From an uncultured Prevotella sp. (GTDB lineage: Bacteria; Bacteroidota; Bacteroidia; Bacteroidales; Bacteroidaceae), in assembly GCA_900770515.1 (NCBI GenBank), contig CAAHDP010000136.1, positions 1-15,109 on the forward strand: DNA of 15,109 nucleotides, written 5' to 3'. The position numbers and the translations under genes were made by a program. This document shows, piece after piece, positions 1-8,274 of this stretch (the first letter of the stretch is position 1; each line of letters starts with the position of its first letter). The notes under the pieces were generated by a model. That model was not told the DNA's origin. It saw nothing but the letters and a program-made list of their open reading frames with translations, and did not search any database.

Positions 1-122
1 GCGAATGCCTGAGGTGATGTTACTTCGTGACAGTAGAGACGGTCGATGTAAAGCTGTGTAGGACCGTCCGGAACAATCTGGACAACGTGCTTGTCCCAAA
101 TCTTGTCGAATAATGTATTCAT
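1..122 (-). CDS. leuC: 3-isopropylmalate dehydratase large subunit LeuC (N-terminal part, runs off window)
   Basis: Reading the minus strand from the ATG at 122-120 gives 40 complete codons, beginning [14 protein letters not shown] and continuing with [14 protein letters not shown] and [10 protein letters not shown]. This is the typical start of LeuC, the [4Fe-4S] aconitase-family subunit that isomerises 2-isopropylmalate to 3-isopropylmalate together with LeuD. The cysteine ligands of the cluster lie further downstream and are outside the window. The start is supported by an AGGAT-like ribosome binding site at 126-130. The gene begins 36 nt after the leuA stop on the same strand, with no terminator or promoter between them, so the two are almost certainly one transcript. 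Confidence is limited only by the partial length. Confidence 0.9.
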   Translation of the reverse strand, partial: MNTLFDKIWDKHVVQIVPDGPTQLYIDRLYCHEVTSPQAF

Positions 123-158
123 AATATCCTGTTTGTTATATATTTATCTGAATTAATT

Positions 159-1661
159 TTATCTTACCTTGAACTTGTTGATACAGTCGATGTAAGCCTC
201 AACAGAAGCGGTTACGATATCGGTATCTGCACCGAAGCCATAATATACATGGCCATCGTACTCCACCTGCATGTGAACCTTACCCACATCGTCAGAACCC
301 TTGTCGATGGCCTGGATGGTGAACTCCTTGAGGTTCATCTCCTTGGTGATGACCTTCTTGAGGGCACGGATGGCAGCGTCCACAGGACCATTGCCAGATG
401 AAGCAGCCTCGAACTTCTGACCAGCGATGTTCAAGCCGATGCTTGCCACGCTCTTCACGCCCTTGCCGGTGGTAACCTGCAACCAGTCGAGCTGTACACC
501 ATGCTTATCGGCAGAATCAGCACCAGCGAGCATCAGTACATCCTCGTCGGTAACCTCCTTCTTCTTGTCAGCCAACTGGAGGAATTTCTTGTAGATCTTG
601 TCGAGCTTCTCCTCGTCATCTACATTCACGCCGTTAACGTGGAGGCGATACTTCAAGGCAGCACGACCAGAGCGGGCTGTCAATACGATAGCGTTATCAT
701 CCAATCCCACATCCTTAGGGTCGATGATTTCATAAGTCTGAACGTTCTTCAGCACGCCATCCTGGTGGATACCGGAAGAATGAGCGAAAGCATTGCGGCC
801 CACAATCGCCTTGTTAGGCTGAACAGGCATGTTCATCAGGCTGCTCACCATGCGAGACATAGGCACAATCTTGGTGGTATTGATGTTGGTATCAATATTG
901 ATATTCTTGTGGCACTTCAGAATCATGGCAATCTCCTCGAGCGATGTATTACCCGCACGCTCACCGATACCATTGATGGTAACCTCCACCTGGCGGGCGC
1001 CATTCAATACACCCTGCAGGGTATTGGCAGTAGCCATACCGAGATCGTTGTGGCAGTGAGTAGAGATGCATGCATTCTCGATGCCATCCACATGATCCAT
1101 CAGATACTTGATTTTGGCACCATACTCATCTGGCAGACAGTAACCGGTGGTATCAGGAATGTTGACAACAGTAGCACCTGCCTTGATGACAGCCTCTACC
1201 ACGCGAGCCAGATATTCATTATCGGTACGACCTGCATCCTCCGCGTAGAACTCCACATCCTCAACATACTTCTTGGCATACTTGACAGCTGCCACGGCAC
1301 GCTCGATGATTTCCTCGCGGTTGGAATTGAACTTATATTTAATATGGCTATCGCTGGTACCGATACCCGTATGGATTCTCTTGTGCTTGGCATACTGCAG
1401 CGCCTCGGCAGCGCAGTCAATATCCTTCTCCACTGCACGTGTCAGCGCACAGATGGTAGGCCATGTAACCGCCTTGGAAATCTCCACCACCGAATTGAAG
1501 TCGCCCGGGCTTGAAATAGGGAAACCCGCCTCAATGACATCAACGCCCAACTGTTCCAGCGCCTTAGCCACCTGAATTTTCTCAACAGTGTTCAACTGGC
1601 ATCCTGGAACCTGCTCGCCATCGCGAAGGGTTGTGTCGAAAATAAATAATCTGTCACTCAT
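159..1661 (-). CDS. leuA: 2-isopropylmalate synthase LeuA
   Basis: 500 residues from the ATG at 1661. LeuA condenses acetyl-CoA with 2-oxoisovalerate, the committed step of leucine synthesis in the cytoplasm. Visible features: the DRE-TIM N-terminal motif [10 protein letters not shown] (residues 8-17), the metal-binding motif THCHND with His202 and His204, and the [11 protein letters not shown] segment (295-305). A C-terminal regulatory domain follows (about 385-500), with GNGPVDAA at 423-430. That domain normally carries leucine feedback inhibition, so this is full-length LeuA rather than citramalate or homocitrate synthase, although those relatives cannot be excluded by motif alone. An in-frame ATG at 1715 would add 18 residues, but it lies inside the attenuator hairpin and the family starts at [11 protein letters not shown], so 1661 is preferred. 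It leads the operon with leuC and sits behind a leader peptide and terminator. Confidence 0.95.
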   Translation of the reverse strand: MSDRLFIFDTTLRDGEQVPGCQLNTVEKIQVAKALEQLGVDVIEAGFPISSPGDFNSVVEISKAVTWPTICALTRAVEKDIDCAAEALQYAKHKRIHTGIGTSDSHIKYKFNSNREEIIERAVAAVKYAKKYVEDVEFYAEDAGRTDNEYLARVVEAVIKAGATVVNIPDTTGYCLPDEYGAKIKYLMDHVDGIENACISTHCHNDLGMATANTLQGVLNGARQVEVTINGIGERAGNTSLEEIAMILKCHKNINIDTNINTTKIVPMSRMVSSLMNMPVQPNKAIVGRNAFAHSSGIHQDGVLKNVQTYEIIDPKDVGLDDNAIVLTARSGRAALKYRLHVNGVNVDDEEKLDKIYKKFLQLADKKKEVTDEDVLMLAGADSADKHGVQLDWLQVTTGKGVKSVASIGLNIAGQKFEAASSGNGPVDAAIRALKKVITKEMNLKEFTIQAIDKGSDDVGKVHMQVEYDGHVYYGFGADTDIVTASVEAYIDCINKFKVR

Positions 1662-1701
1662 ATCTCTTAATATTTTTAATACTCTATATATAATATAAGA
1701 A

Positions 1702-1744
1702 AAAGCCTTTCTCACTCCCAGATACGGAAGTGTAGAAAGGCTTT
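1702..1744 (-). terminator. Intrinsic terminator / attenuator in the leuA leader
   Basis: Read on the minus strand, AAAGCCTTTCT (1744-1734) pairs with AGAAAGGCTTT (1712-1702). After one bulged A, CACTTCC (1732-1726) pairs with GGGAGTG (1719-1713) with one G-U pair, leaving a 6-nt loop. The 18-bp stem is followed at once by a T-rich tract (TTTTTCTT, counting the end of the stem). It lies after the leader peptide stop and 40 nt before leuA, so it is a conditional terminator rather than the end of a gene. Confidence 0.88.
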
Positions 1745-1788
1745 ATATATCCAAACCGATGAACTATACGCACACCTTATCACTTCCG
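1725..1788 (-). promoter_or_regulatory. Candidate antiterminator pairing in the leu leader
   Basis: CGGAAGTG (minus strand, 1788-1781), inside codons 21-24 of the leader peptide, is the exact reverse complement of CACTTCCG (1732-1725), the inner 5' arm and first loop base of the terminator. The two structures are mutually exclusive. A ribosome stalled at the Ile/Leu codons (1820-1800) would leave 1788-1781 free to pair and block termination. A ribosome reaching the stop at 1764 would cover it and allow the terminator to form. The complementarity is seen directly; the mechanism is inferred from classical amino-acid attenuators. Confidence 0.7.
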
Positions 1789-1850
1789 CCTACTGCCTGT
1801 AGTCGAAGTCGAATAATAATGCTTGTAATATTCAACGTCAAAGCTCTCAT
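1764..1850 (-). CDS. leuL: Branched-chain amino acid leader peptide of the leu operon
   Basis: A 28-codon ORF from the ATG at 1850 to the TAG at 1764-1766, preceded by an A/G-rich AGAAAGAT. It encodes four Ile (residues 8 and 11-13, the last three consecutive ATT codons), four Leu (4, 6, 15, 17) and three Val (20, 26, 28). The centre reads ITSIIIRLRLQAV and the C-terminal part VGGSDKVCV. Branched-chain residues are 11 of 28, far above the usual content. It starts about 30-40 nt after the predicted transcription start and ends 19 nt before the terminator stem, the classical position for a leader peptide sensing charged tRNA. The mix of Ile, Leu and Val suggests response to all three amino acids. 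The peptide itself is probably non-functional after synthesis. The symbol is given by analogy. Confidence 0.8.
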   Translation of the reverse strand: MRALTLNITSIIIRLRLQAVGGSDKVCV

Positions 1851-1886
1851 ATCTTTCTATTTTTTATGTTATATATTTATCGCTTG

Positions 1887-1918
1887 CAAAGGTAATATAT
1901 TTCTTTGATATACGCAAA
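1887..1918 (-). promoter_or_regulatory. leuA operon promoter (Bacteroidetes type)
   Basis: On the minus strand, TTTG at 1918-1915 is followed by 20 nt and then TACCTTTG at 1894-1887. This fits the Bacteroidetes primary sigma factor consensus (-33 TTTG, -7 TAnnTTTG) exactly. Transcription would start near 1880, giving a leader of about 220 nt before leuA that contains the leader peptide and attenuator. Confidence 0.82.
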
Positions 1919-1920
1919 CA

Positions 1921-2030
1921 ATTTATAACTTTTTTAATAGAAATTCTAACAAATTACTATTCATTTTGCACTTTTCTCGCAAAAATGCGCTAAAAAAGCA
2001 CCTTCATGCAGTAAAAAGTAGCAAAAATGA
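1921..2030. other. AT-rich intergenic stretch between the leuA promoter and dnaB
   Basis: No gene is seen here. On the minus strand, downstream of dnaB, there are two weak hairpins. One is GCAT/GTGC followed by six T (around 2001-2015). The other pairs CATTTTTGC (1987-1979) with GCAAAATG (1969-1962) through one bulge. Either might end the dnaB transcript, but neither is a convincing terminator. The rest is A/T-rich spacer upstream of the leu promoter. Confidence 0.4.
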
Positions 2031-2091
2031 CCAGAATGGAAACGAATGCGAAACCAGAATGGAAACGAATGCGAAACTAGAATGGCAACGG
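2031..2091 (-). repeat. 23-bp tandem repeat at the 3' end of dnaB
   Basis: Two identical 23-bp units lie at 2031-2053 and 2054-2076 (plus strand each begins CCAGAATGGAAACGAATG). A third, diverged partial unit at 2077-2091 (CTAGAATGGCAACGG) contains the dnaB stop codon and its last codons. The repeat therefore looks like a local duplication that arose from, or runs into, the end of dnaB. Confidence 0.85.
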
Positions 2092-3588
2092 ACCATTAGG
2101 AACAGGAGGCGGTGGCAACTGACTGTCGTCTCCTCCGGCATTCATCTTCGATCCCATGATTTCTCCACCTTCCTCCATAGGAGCAAATGAAGTTTCAGGA
2201 TCCTGGAATCGTGTAAACTCGCCACGGAAATTCAGAAGCACATCGCCCGTAGCACCCTTACGGTGTTTAGCAATGATGATCTGCGCCATGCCATGAAGGT
2301 CGTTTCCCTTTTCATCCTGATAGATGTGATAATATTCCGGACGGTGAACAAAGAGTACCATATCGGCATCCTGCTCGATGGCTCCGGATTCACGGAGGTC
2401 ACTCAACTGAGGTCGCTTTCCTTCTAGACCCTCACGGTTTTCTACGTTACGCGAGAGCTGAGAGAGGGCGAGTACCGGGATATTCAACTCCTTGGCAAGT
2501 CCCTTGAGCGAGCGGGAGATGGTAGAAACCTCTTCCTGGCGGCTACCAAACTTCATACCGTTGGCATTCATCAGCTGCAAATAGTCAATCATGATCATTC
2601 TCACTCCCTTCTCGCGAACCAGTCTTCTAGCCTTTGTACGAAGTTCGAAGACCGAGAGTCCCGGCGTATCGTCTATATAAATAGGTGAACCAGTCAAGGC
2701 ACGTATTTTCTTATCCAATCTCTCCCACTCGCTTGGATCCAGCTGACCGTTCAGAATTTTCTTACCGGAGATCTCACATACATTCGAGATCAATCGGTTG
2801 ACCAACTGAACGTTGTTCATTTCAAGCGAGAAGAATCCGATAGGAATTCCATAATCCACCGCCACATTCTTGGCAATACTCAGAGCGAAGGACGTCTTAC
2901 CCATGGCAGGACGTCCCGCAATGATAACGAGGTCGGAATCCTGCCATCCTGAAGTCATCTCATCCATTCCGTGATAGCCCGTAGGGATACCGGTCAAGCC
3001 ACCCTTGTTCTGCGCAGCCCGTTGCAGGATATCGACAGCATCCTTGATTACCGGATCAATCTGTGTATAATCCTGCTTCATGTTGTTCTGCGAGATCTGG
3101 AAGAGTTCACCTTCTGCCTGCTGCATGAGTTCATCCACATCCACGCTCATGTCGAAAGCCTTGGTCTCGATGCCACCGGCAAAATGAATGAGCTGTCTCT
3201 GCAGATAGCGCTGCGCCAGGATTCTGGCATGCGACTCGATATGAGCAGCCGAAGCCACCTGGGAAGAAATCTCCATCAGATAGGCAGGTCCGCCTATTCT
3301 GTCCAGTTCGCCCATCTTCGCCAGCTCATCGGTGAGCGTCATGACATCCACCGGTCTCTCCTCCATATTCATGGTCTGGATAGCCTGATAAATCTTCTGA
3401 TGTCGAGGTTCATAGAAGGTATCAGGTTTCAACACCTCCGATACCATGGAGAAGGCATCCGAATCCACCATGAGGGCACCCAGCACCACTTTCTCCACAT
3501 CTATCGCCTGCGGCTGAAGATGCGCATAATTATTATCTATCGGAGCTTGCTGCCCCTTTTTATTGTTACCTATATTATTATTCGCCAT
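2077..3588 (-). CDS. dnaB: Replicative DNA helicase DnaB
   Basis: 503 residues. DnaB is the hexameric helicase that unwinds DNA at the replication fork and recruits primase. Visible are an N-terminal all-helical DnaB domain (about 25-130, with LGALMVDSDAF and FYEPRHQKIYQAI), a linker, and a RecA-like ATPase domain. The ATPase domain carries Walker A GRPAMGKT (225-232), Walker B MIMIDYLQLM (331-340), the LSQLSR segment (375-380), RPQLSDLRESGAIEQDAD (392-409) and KHRKGATG (441-448), where the arginine finger lies. The C-terminal tail is proline-rich (PPPPVPNGPLPF). No intein is present. The start at 3588 overlaps the end of the upstream gene by 11 nt, suggesting translational coupling. It is the last gene of the minus-strand cluster that begins at 8886. 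Confidence 0.97.
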   Translation of the reverse strand: MANNNIGNNKKGQQAPIDNNYAHLQPQAIDVEKVVLGALMVDSDAFSMVSEVLKPDTFYEPRHQKIYQAIQTMNMEERPVDVMTLTDELAKMGELDRIGGPAYLMEISSQVASAAHIESHARILAQRYLQRQLIHFAGGIETKAFDMSVDVDELMQQAEGELFQISQNNMKQDYTQIDPVIKDAVDILQRAAQNKGGLTGIPTGYHGMDEMTSGWQDSDLVIIAGRPAMGKTSFALSIAKNVAVDYGIPIGFFSLEMNNVQLVNRLISNVCEISGKKILNGQLDPSEWERLDKKIRALTGSPIYIDDTPGLSVFELRTKARRLVREKGVRMIMIDYLQLMNANGMKFGSRQEEVSTISRSLKGLAKELNIPVLALSQLSRNVENREGLEGKRPQLSDLRESGAIEQDADMVLFVHRPEYYHIYQDEKGNDLHGMAQIIIAKHRKGATGDVLLNFRGEFTRFQDPETSFAPMEEGGEIMGSKMNAGGDDSQLPPPPVPNGPLPF

Positions 3589-6034
3589 TATCTTTCATTT
3601 CATCATGCCCAAATTGATCCATCATTTTTTTCATACTTTGACGAATTTTTTGAGCCATCAATTCTTCCAAATAGATACGCATATTTTCATTTATTCCATG
3701 CGCAGACAACCATTTTCCCTGCTTTTCGTCAAATAACTGACCCTCCTGATGAGCCATGCTTCTAGCTTCATAGGCTCTCTGCCAAGACTTCATAGCCTTT
3801 TCCCGATCGTCACGAGCCCACCAAAGCATGCCGTCCACTCTATACAGTTCAAAGTCAACCATGAAGTCCATATTTAAGCAAGCAGACATGGCAGAGAAGA
3901 AAGTTGCCAATCCTCCCTTTGGATCGTCTGGGAAACTGTCAAACTTAAAGTTATCCCTTCTCAGATGAATCAATTTTTTCTTTCCTGACTTCAATATATT
4001 CTCAATCTTTTCCAGGTTCTTCTGATCGTCACCGTCCATATAGAGAAGTGCTTCAGCCAGATTAGCAGCCGCAGTCAGGTTGTCCGGCTCCAGATATGTT
4101 ATCTCGTAAAACAGCTTGACGGCATCTTCATATCGTTCCATCAAGACATAGATCTTAGCCAGACGTTTCTTACACCATAAGAGCGCCTTCTCGTCATCTT
4201 TCTTGATTTCCATCAGATGAATCAGGCAATCCACAGCTTTCTGATAGGCGCTCACGTTCTCGTAGCTGGCAACCCTCTCGTAAAAGTCCACAGCCATTTC
4301 TACCAGCTGAAACTGTCCGGGCTCATTCTTCATCAGATAATCAATATGAGGATAAGCCAGAACAACATTCTCCATAGCTTTGGATTTCACAGCAGCCCAT
4401 GCCAGCAGATAATGACTCTCCACTGTGTCAGGATAATGATTACCCATCAGGTCGAAGATGAAATTCTGACAATTACGCTTGAAGCAATATCTCGCCATCT
4501 TGTAGCGCTGCTCGTCGAATGCAGCATCCTCAAAGATAGGCAGCGCAAGAGTAGTATACAGTTCGTCTTCAGCATCCCTCTTGATGCTATTGTCATACGC
4601 CTTGCGCATCGGAGCGAGGTTGAAGAAACGGGAAAGATCCTGGATGTAATAGATCACCGCAGTATGTAATTTTTTCTTTTCCAAATACTTTTTCTCCTCT
4701 TCATTAAACCCTGCGGCTTCATCTTCATCCATCGAGTTCAGATACTCTTCTGCCACCTCATCAGGAGCCATGTTCTCCAGCGCCTCAGTAAAGGATTTTT
4801 TCTCCTTTTCGAGCATCAGAAGCAGACTATAGCGGTCGCTATCGCAGGCGGTACCATTCTCAAGCAGCAGATGCAGGTTGCGTTCCTTGTCACCCGCCAT
4901 CTCCTGAACGGAGAGATAAAGTGGAGACTCGAAATAGAACGGCATGAACCAGTTGTACATGGAATGGAAGAAGCCCAGTTTCTTGGTTTCTCTAAACTGC
5001 GTGAAATAGATGTCAGCACCATCCTCCAGCAATTCCACCGTCTCGTCGACATCACGACCGTCTTCCGGCTCATCCTCATCATCATCATCTTTCTGGATAA
5101 AAGAGAAGCTTGACTTCCCCTCCAAGTCAATATCTTCATGACTTAACTTGTCCGCCATATTATGGAACATGTTCTTCATCATCGCTTCGCTATCCTCCTT
5201 CATATCCTGTGAACGTAGCAGGATTTTGGAAATCAGGAGCAGCAGCTTCTTGCCTTCCTCATCTTCCTTCAGCGACTCGATATCCTTGGCGCACTCTTCT
5301 ACCATAAAGCCTGGAACCTGACTGGAACACAAGACCCAGCCCACCCATGCACGTACACGTACCTGCATGTCTTCGCTCTCCTTTGCCAGCTTGAAAAGGA
5401 ACTGGAACTTCTTACGGTCAAAGAAGTAGAGGCAGGAAAGGGTTATGGCACTCACCATGAGCTGGGCTGTGACGGAATCGACGGCTGTGGAATGCAGCAG
5501 TTCCTGATACTCCTTCGCCTCGTCTTCATCCCACATAGGTGAGCTTGTGATATAAGAGAAGATGACATTGCGCAACTCGTTGAGACGTTTCTGTGCCTCA
5601 ATCATCTGATCTACTTTCTTCTTTTTCGAACCTCCCTCGTCAAGAGAGAGCATAGCCACATCTGCCAAGGCAGAAACCAATTTCTCCTTCAGGTCGCTGA
5701 GATTTCCCAGCTTCTTACCTCTATTACGAAGGGCTGAAAGAGTGGAATCATTACTCAGCATGAGCAAATAATGGTATTTTTGAACAATCGTATACAAATG
5801 CTCGTAGGTATTGTACACATCACTGAAGTCTATCGGATGAGATGCCGAGAAGGCATGCTTCCCCACTACATCCAGCTCATGCAATGACTCTCCCAAAAGC
5901 TGAGCCACCATCTTCTTCTCCTTCTCTGGCTGGGCTTCGAGTTCCGTATACATTTTCTCTACCAGAAAACGGAAAGACTTGAGGTCCCCAAAACCAGGTA
6001 TCTTTCTCAACTTTTTAATGTCATTTTCTTCCAT
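3578..6034 (-). CDS. Large TPR-like protein of unknown function
   Basis: 818 residues, no signal peptide and no clear membrane segment, so probably cytoplasmic. It is strongly helical and charged. Residues 1-300 form a helical region with no motif I recognise. A very acidic stretch lies at 316-339 (DDDDEDEPEDGRD within it). The part from about 540 to 680 shows TPR-like helical pairs, clearest at 617-665 (AKIYVLMERYEDAVKLFYEI, then LEPDNLTAAANLAEALLY). The C-terminus is rich in Met, Lys and Gln. TPRs usually mediate protein contacts; no enzymatic motif is visible, and I do not assign a function. It is encoded 18 nt after the lipoprotein gene, and its stop overlaps the dnaB start by 11 nt (3578-3588), so its amount may be tied to DnaB translation. 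A role near the replisome is conceivable but rests on position only. Confidence 0.8.
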   Translation of the reverse strand: MEENDIKKLRKIPGFGDLKSFRFLVEKMYTELEAQPEKEKKMVAQLLGESLHELDVVGKHAFSASHPIDFSDVYNTYEHLYTIVQKYHYLLMLSNDSTLSALRNRGKKLGNLSDLKEKLVSALADVAMLSLDEGGSKKKKVDQMIEAQKRLNELRNVIFSYITSSPMWDEDEAKEYQELLHSTAVDSVTAQLMVSAITLSCLYFFDRKKFQFLFKLAKESEDMQVRVRAWVGWVLCSSQVPGFMVEECAKDIESLKEDEEGKKLLLLISKILLRSQDMKEDSEAMMKNMFHNMADKLSHEDIDLEGKSSFSFIQKDDDDEDEPEDGRDVDETVELLEDGADIYFTQFRETKKLGFFHSMYNWFMPFYFESPLYLSVQEMAGDKERNLHLLLENGTACDSDRYSLLLMLEKEKKSFTEALENMAPDEVAEEYLNSMDEDEAAGFNEEEKKYLEKKKLHTAVIYYIQDLSRFFNLAPMRKAYDNSIKRDAEDELYTTLALPIFEDAAFDEQRYKMARYCFKRNCQNFIFDLMGNHYPDTVESHYLLAWAAVKSKAMENVVLAYPHIDYLMKNEPGQFQLVEMAVDFYERVASYENVSAYQKAVDCLIHLMEIKKDDEKALLWCKKRLAKIYVLMERYEDAVKLFYEITYLEPDNLTAAANLAEALLYMDGDDQKNLEKIENILKSGKKKLIHLRRDNFKFDSFPDDPKGGLATFFSAMSACLNMDFMVDFELYRVDGMLWWARDDREKAMKSWQRAYEARSMAHQEGQLFDEKQGKWLSAHGINENMRIYLEELMAQKIRQSMKKMMDQFGHDEMKDNGE

Positions 6035-6052
6035 TTTTCTTGATTTTATAGA

Positions 6053-6976
6053 TTAATGTCTAGCCACACGAGCTGCAGCCTCAAGGTCACGACGGCGAGG
6101 TTCCATTGCATGGTTGTATTTTATTTTAGGCAAGTTGCCAATTGTTTTCTCATCTACATGACAGTACTTACAGATAAGCTTGGCGTAATGCTTCACTCCC
6201 TTGGAGTTGATGCTGTCCACTGCAATATTGTAAGCCTGAATGAATTTCTGCAGTTGTTGCTTTCGTACCGGCTGCTTCAACGCTTTCTCGCGGAAGGCAA
6301 AAGCACCCAGATTCAAGTTCTTGTCGCGGCTATCCATCAGTACCACATGCTTGTCCAATCGGGCTCTGGTAGCCTGAGGCTCCGGAAGGAGCATGGCATC
6401 CATCTCGTTATTGAGAAGCATCTGGAGACGAAGATTTACGTCATTGATCTGCACACGATACACGTCATATTTAGGCTTACCGCTGTCTACTGCCAGGTCG
6501 GCAAGATAGTCGGTAGCCGAATAGCGTGTCATGGCTATCATCTTATCGCTGAGCTGCTTCAGGTCAGCGATACGGGCTTTCTTGTTGGAAACCAGCTGCC
6601 AGTAGGTATCCGTAGCAACAGGATAAGTGAGCGGAGTGCCCTTTCTTACCAGATGTGCGCCACGGATCAGGTCGGTGATGGAACCCTCTACCCTGCCATT
6701 CATCAAGGCTGTATCACAATCCATCTGCGCCGTATAATAGCGCAGATGGACATCCACTCCCTGCTGTTGGAAAAGGCTGTCTTCGTAAGCCACATATACA
6801 GGAAGGCAATCCAGGGTTGGCATCACTCCCACCTTGAGCGCAGCTCGGTCGATACTGTCCAGGCGGGCACGCTCCAGCTTGCTCAGCCGGCGTTTGGTTT
6901 CCTCCGACTGTCCGCAGCTGATCATCATTCCCAACAATGCTACACCAAGGCAACAGCTTATGATTGTTTTTTTCAT
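6053..6976 (-). CDS. Lipoprotein with periplasmic substrate-binding (type 2) fold
   Basis: 307 residues. A hydrophobic signal ends in a lipobox-like MISC with Cys21 as the lipidation site, followed by GQSEE and a charged linker (about 22-45). The body starts KVGVMPTLDCLPVYVAYEDS (48-67), typical of SsuA/NMT1/nitrate-type substrate-binding proteins, followed by GRVEGSITDLIRG and later AMLLPEPQATRA. The ligand is unknown. Such proteins normally feed an ABC importer, but no permease or ATPase gene is nearby: the neighbours are rlmI upstream (48-nt gap) and the TPR gene downstream (18-nt gap). It may be an orphan sensor or binding lipoprotein, or share a distant transporter. The fold is fairly secure, the function is not. 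Confidence 0.78.
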   Translation of the reverse strand: MKKTIISCCLGVALLGMMISCGQSEETKRRLSKLERARLDSIDRAALKVGVMPTLDCLPVYVAYEDSLFQQQGVDVHLRYYTAQMDCDTALMNGRVEGSITDLIRGAHLVRKGTPLTYPVATDTYWQLVSNKKARIADLKQLSDKMIAMTRYSATDYLADLAVDSGKPKYDVYRVQINDVNLRLQMLLNNEMDAMLLPEPQATRARLDKHVVLMDSRDKNLNLGAFAFREKALKQPVRKQQLQKFIQAYNIAVDSINSKGVKHYAKLICKYCHVDEKTIGNLPKIKYNHAMEPRRRDLEAAARVARH

Positions 6977-7024
6977 TTCGTATGAAACTTATTTTTTTAG
7001 ATTGATTACTCTCATCCGTCCCGC

Positions 7025-8206
7025 TTACTCTACATAGAGTACCAATCCCTTCAGATACTCACCCTCCGGATGATAGATATTGATAGGATGGTCGGCAGGC
7101 TGATGCAGCTGGTGCAGGATGCGCACCTTTCTGCCAGCCTGGGCAGCAGCGGTAAAGACGGCATTGCGGAAATTATCCTTGGTTACCACCTGAGAGCAAC
7201 TGAATGTAAAGAGGATTCCGCCCTTCTTGATGCGTTGCAATCCCTTCACGTTCAGACGGGTATATCCCTTCAGCGCATTATGCAGGGCTGCACGGTGCTT
7301 GGCAAAGGCTGGCGGATCGAGGATGATGAGGTCATACTGCTGGTCATGGTCATCGAGATACTTGAAAGCATCCTCGCAGATAGCCTGATGACGCGCATCG
7401 CCAGGGAAGTTGAGAGCGATATTCTCATTGGTCAGCTCGATGGCCTTGGCACTGCTGTCTACAGAGTGGACAGCCTTGGCTTCACCACGCATTGCATAGA
7501 CAGAGAAACCGCCTGTATAGCAGAACATATTGAGCACGCTCTTGCCCTTGGCATAATGCTCCAGGAGAGAGCGGTTCTCACGCTGGTCTACGAAGAAACC
7601 GGTCTTCTGACCGCGCAACCAGTCGATATGGAACTTCAAGCCGTTCTCTACGGCAACATCATCGGCATCTCCACCCAGGATGAATCCATTTTCCTGACGC
7701 AGGTCTGCCTTGTATGGCAAGGTGGTCTCACTCTTATAGTAGATGTTCTTCAACCGTTCGCCCATCACCTTCTTCAAGGCTTTGGCTATCTCCATACGGC
7801 AGACGTGCATACCCACGCTGTGAGCCTGCATGACGGCAGTAGATCCATAGCAGTCGATAACGAGTCCTGGCAGGTTATCTCCTTCTCCATGCACCAGACG
7901 GTAAGTATTATTTTCAGGGTTCTCAGCGATGCCCACAGCCACACGCATTCTATATGCCGACTCCAGGCGTGCACACCAGAACTCCTCATCAATTTCAACA
8001 TCATTGAATGAAAGCACACGCACGGCAATAGAACCGATCTGATAATGTCCTACTGCGATGAAATCCCCGCCACGTGTAATCACTCTTACGATTTCTCCTT
8101 CCTCGATGCCCTCATCCATAGCCTGGATGGCACCCGAGAAAATCCATGGGTGAAATCTCTTGAGCGACTCCTCCTTACCTTTCTTCAAGTATATACTCTT
8201 ATACAT
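7025..8206 (-). CDS. rlmI: 23S rRNA (cytosine-C5) methyltransferase, RlmI family
   Basis: 393 residues. RlmI-type enzymes use S-adenosylmethionine to make m5C in 23S rRNA (C1962 in E. coli). The N-terminus (1-70) is a PUA-like RNA-binding domain: KKGKEESLKRFHPWIFSGAI, then GEIVRVITRGGDFIAVG. A linking domain follows (about 75-185), then the Rossmann methyltransferase core with DQRENR (207-212), the SAM motif VLNMFCYTGGFS (224-235), LDPPAF (296-301) and SCS (336-338), where Cys337 is the probable catalytic residue. Length and order match the family. Specificity for position 1962 is inferred from homology; other m5C targets are possible. It starts 68 nt after the exonuclease stop with no hairpin between, so it is probably in the same transcript. 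Confidence 0.9.
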   Translation of the reverse strand: MYKSIYLKKGKEESLKRFHPWIFSGAIQAMDEGIEEGEIVRVITRGGDFIAVGHYQIGSIAVRVLSFNDVEIDEEFWCARLESAYRMRVAVGIAENPENNTYRLVHGEGDNLPGLVIDCYGSTAVMQAHSVGMHVCRMEIAKALKKVMGERLKNIYYKSETTLPYKADLRQENGFILGGDADDVAVENGLKFHIDWLRGQKTGFFVDQRENRSLLEHYAKGKSVLNMFCYTGGFSVYAMRGEAKAVHSVDSSAKAIELTNENIALNFPGDARHQAICEDAFKYLDDHDQQYDLIILDPPAFAKHRAALHNALKGYTRLNVKGLQRIKKGGILFTFSCSQVVTKDNFRNAVFTAAAQAGRKVRILHQLHQPADHPINIYHPEGEYLKGLVLYVE

Positions 8207-8274
8207 ATTTATATATATAATTTTAATTTTCTACTATTAATTACTTTATTCCAATCACTGTATTTCCCGGAGAG

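Noticed and set aside
501..1514. Long open frame on the plus strand opposite leuA (337 codons)
   Set aside because: Antisense to a certain gene, with no recognisable protein features; a by-product of codon bias. The same holds for the long frames opposite dnaB, the lipoprotein gene, rlmI and ftsK.
1662..1715. Upstream in-frame ATG extending leuA by 18 residues
   Set aside because: The extension lies in the attenuator hairpin, has no LeuA similarity, and the protein family begins at [11 protein letters not shown].
6977..7024. TAAGTTTC as a -7 box for the lipoprotein gene
   Set aside because: The last base departs from TAnnTTTG and no TTTG lies about 20 nt upstream; co-transcription with rlmI is simpler.
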